Assembly (NCBI GenBank): GCA_002371315.1
Contig: DFHL01000014.1
Location: 1 to 35,385 of the forward strand
Source of the DNA: Bacteroidales bacterium UBA3724
Lineage (GTDB): Bacteria > Bacteroidota > Bacteroidia > Bacteroidales > P3
Length of the DNA stretch: 35,385 nt
Direction of reading: 5' to 3'
In this document: positions 34,289 through 35,385 of the stretch, piece by piece
Position numbering within the stretch: position 1 is the first letter of the stretch
Layout: the number at the start of each line of letters is the position of its first letter
Translations under genes and position numbers: made by a program
The notes under the pieces: model-generated
Databases searched by the model: none
Told to the model about the DNA's origin: nothing
Seen by the model: only the letters and a program-made list of their open reading frames with translations

Positions 34289-34573
34289 GTGAAAGACGAC
34301 AGCCAATACAAAGAAAAAGAAGAACAAGACGTTGACTTGCTGGACGACAGCGGTTGCAAACTCGTTGTGCATAACGACGACTACCACACTTTCGACTACG
34401 TAATCAAGGCACTGGTCGATATCTGCCGCCACACCTACGAGCAGGCCGAACAGTGTACCATAATGATACACTACACAGGCAAATGCATCGTCAAAACAGG
34501 CGGCTACGAAGAACTGCTGCCTATGCATACCGCGCTGCTCAACAAGCAATTGACATCCGAAATCATACAATAA
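34289..34573 (+). CDS. clpS: ATP-dependent Clp protease adaptor ClpS
   Basis: A 94-residue adaptor that delivers N-degron proteins to ClpAP. After an acidic N-terminal tail it shows the ClpS core: LVVHNDDYHTFDYVIKALVDIC, the YEQAEQCTIMIHYTGKCIVKTG stretch and a C-terminal helix. The start is GTG, 19 bp after ispF. The Asn-Asp-Asp-Tyr segment corresponds to the N-end residue pocket. It is a little shorter than the E. coli protein. Confidence 0.88.
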   Translation: MKDDSQYKEKEEQDVDLLDDSGCKLVVHNDDYHTFDYVIKALVDICRHTYEQAEQCTIMIHYTGKCIVKTGGYEELLPMHTALLNKQLTSEIIQ

Positions 34574-34583
34574 TACACCCTCT

Positions 34584-35051
34584 ATGAATTGGCCTATCAT
34601 CATAATAATACTCTTGGTCGGTTTGGCGCTGGTTGCCCTCGAAATCGTCGCCCTGCCGGGTGCCATTTGCGGCATCTGCGGTGGCGCTATGGTCGTTGTC
34701 GGAATCTGGCAGACCTACGCCAACTACGGCACCCTTGCAGGCAACATCACCCTGATAGCCAGTCTGCTGACGGGCTTGCTGATGCTTGTGGTGCTGATGA
34801 AAAGCGGCACGTGGAAACGCTTCAGCCTCAACGAAGAAAGCGACAGCCGCGTCAACCAAATCGACAACGCCACCATCAAGCCCGGAGCCAAAGGCAAGAC
34901 CATCTCGCGTCTGGCACCGGCAGGCAAAGCCCTTTTCGGCAACGAAATCGTTGAGGTGCACAGCGAAGAGGGATTCATCGACGAAGGCGTCGACGTTGAA
35001 GTCATCGAGACAGAAGGCTACAGAATAATCGTCAAGAAAACAAACCCCTAA
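34584..35051 (+). CDS. NfeD-like membrane protein
   Basis: A 155-residue protein of the short NfeD type. Two or three hydrophobic segments occupy the first 70 residues, and an OB-fold domain fills the C-terminus (about 95-155, SRLAPAGKALFGNEIVEVHSEEGFIDEG). Such proteins normally go with a flotillin-like protein and help organise membrane domains. The floA-like gene starts 11 bp downstream, which supports the call. Confidence 0.9.
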   Translation: MNWPIIIIILLVGLALVALEIVALPGAICGICGGAMVVVGIWQTYANYGTLAGNITLIASLLTGLLMLVVLMKSGTWKRFSLNEESDSRVNQIDNATIKPGAKGKTISRLAPAGKALFGNEIVEVHSEEGFIDEGVDVEVIETEGYRIIVKKTNP

Positions 35052-35062
35052 AAAACAACATT

Positions 35063-35385
35063 ATGGACCCAATCACTATTGTAATCATTTTCGCGTGTAT
35101 CATTTTCCTGATACTCTTCCTGTGGCTTGTGCCTATCGGGATATGGTTCCAAGCCCTCATCAGCGGTGTCCACACCTCGCTGATACAGCTCATTTTTATG
35201 CGCTTCCGTAAGGTTCCGCCCGCCGTCATCGTCACCAATATGGTGTCGGCAGCCAAGGCCGGCCTGAAGGTTTCGCAGAACGAGCTCGAGGCCCACTACC
35301 TGGCCGGCGGCCGCGTCAACAGCGTCGTCAAGGCTCTCATTTCGGCCGACAAAGCCAATATGAACCTCGACTTCAAGACCTGCAC
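35063..35385 (+). CDS. floA: Flotillin-like protein FloA (partial, runs off the window)
   Basis: The first 107 codons are present and the frame is open to the window edge. The start MDPITIVIIFACIIF forms a membrane hairpin segment (about 4-30), followed by WFQALISGVHTSLIQLIFMRFRKVPP and VIVTNMVSAAKAGLKVS, which match the bacterial flotillin FloA (UPF0365) N-terminus. It scaffolds membrane microdomains. The pairing with the preceding NfeD gene is the usual one. Confidence 0.9.
   Translation, partial: MDPITIVIIFACIIFLILFLWLVPIGIWFQALISGVHTSLIQLIFMRFRKVPPAVIVTNMVSAAKAGLKVSQNELEAHYLAGGRVNSVVKALISADKANMNLDFKTC

Overview
This window looks like chromosomal DNA from a bacterium of the order Bacteroidales. 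The coding DNA is fairly GC-rich and the gaps between genes are AT-rich. Several genes point to this group: a fused MurF-Alr protein, an OstA-like LptA protein, DUF2851, and type IX secretion (T9SS) genes (gldJ, a porP/sprF gene, porU, porV). RadA, GrpE, DnaJ, IspF and ClpS are ordinary core genes. I see no rRNA, tRNA, CRISPR array, insertion sequence or prophage. A few TAnnTTTG-like Bacteroidetes promoter boxes can be seen.

Layout. (1) 66-2933, minus: an unknown membrane-anchored protein and a C-terminal processing protease, separated by about 420 bp of short repeats. (2) 3057-6934, plus: SppA protease, then AguB and AguA, the last two steps from agmatine to putrescine. A two-way terminator follows. 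(3) 7014-12264, minus: a large membrane Fe-S protein, RadA, an unknown exported protein and a Tat-exported Fe-S aldo/keto reductase. (4) 12265-13107: an intergenic stretch with a 116-bp element and a GC-rich candidate structured RNA. (5) 13108-16149, plus: SulP transporter, hemerythrin-like protein and a LuxR-type regulator with a degenerate receiver, in overlapping reading frames. (6) 16153-23431, minus: OstA-like protein, GrpE, DnaJ, DUF2851 and MurF-Alr; two perfect palindromes sit ahead of grpE. (7) 23526-28388, minus: TonB-dependent receptor, GldJ and a PorP/SprF protein. (8) 28389-29171: a repeat-rich divergent spacer holding the second copy of the 116-bp element. (9) 29172-35385, plus: PorU, PorV, IspF, ClpS, NfeD and the start of FloA.

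How it fits together. Regions 7 and 9 build part of the T9SS: PorV and PorU act at the outer membrane on cargo carrying C-terminal sorting domains, and GldJ and the PorP-like protein belong to the wider machine. Region 6 couples protein folding with envelope synthesis. Region 5 looks like a redox- or nitric-oxide-responsive unit, by inference.

The coding content is mostly conserved and familiar. The least explained material is between genes: a 116-bp element present twice with no gaps, each copy followed by GC-rich foldable DNA; a 37-bp leader shared by aguA and radA; several helically phased tandem arrays of 7-11 bp units; and a heptanucleotide repeat inside the hemerythrin gene. All of these were read by eye and no database search was possible.
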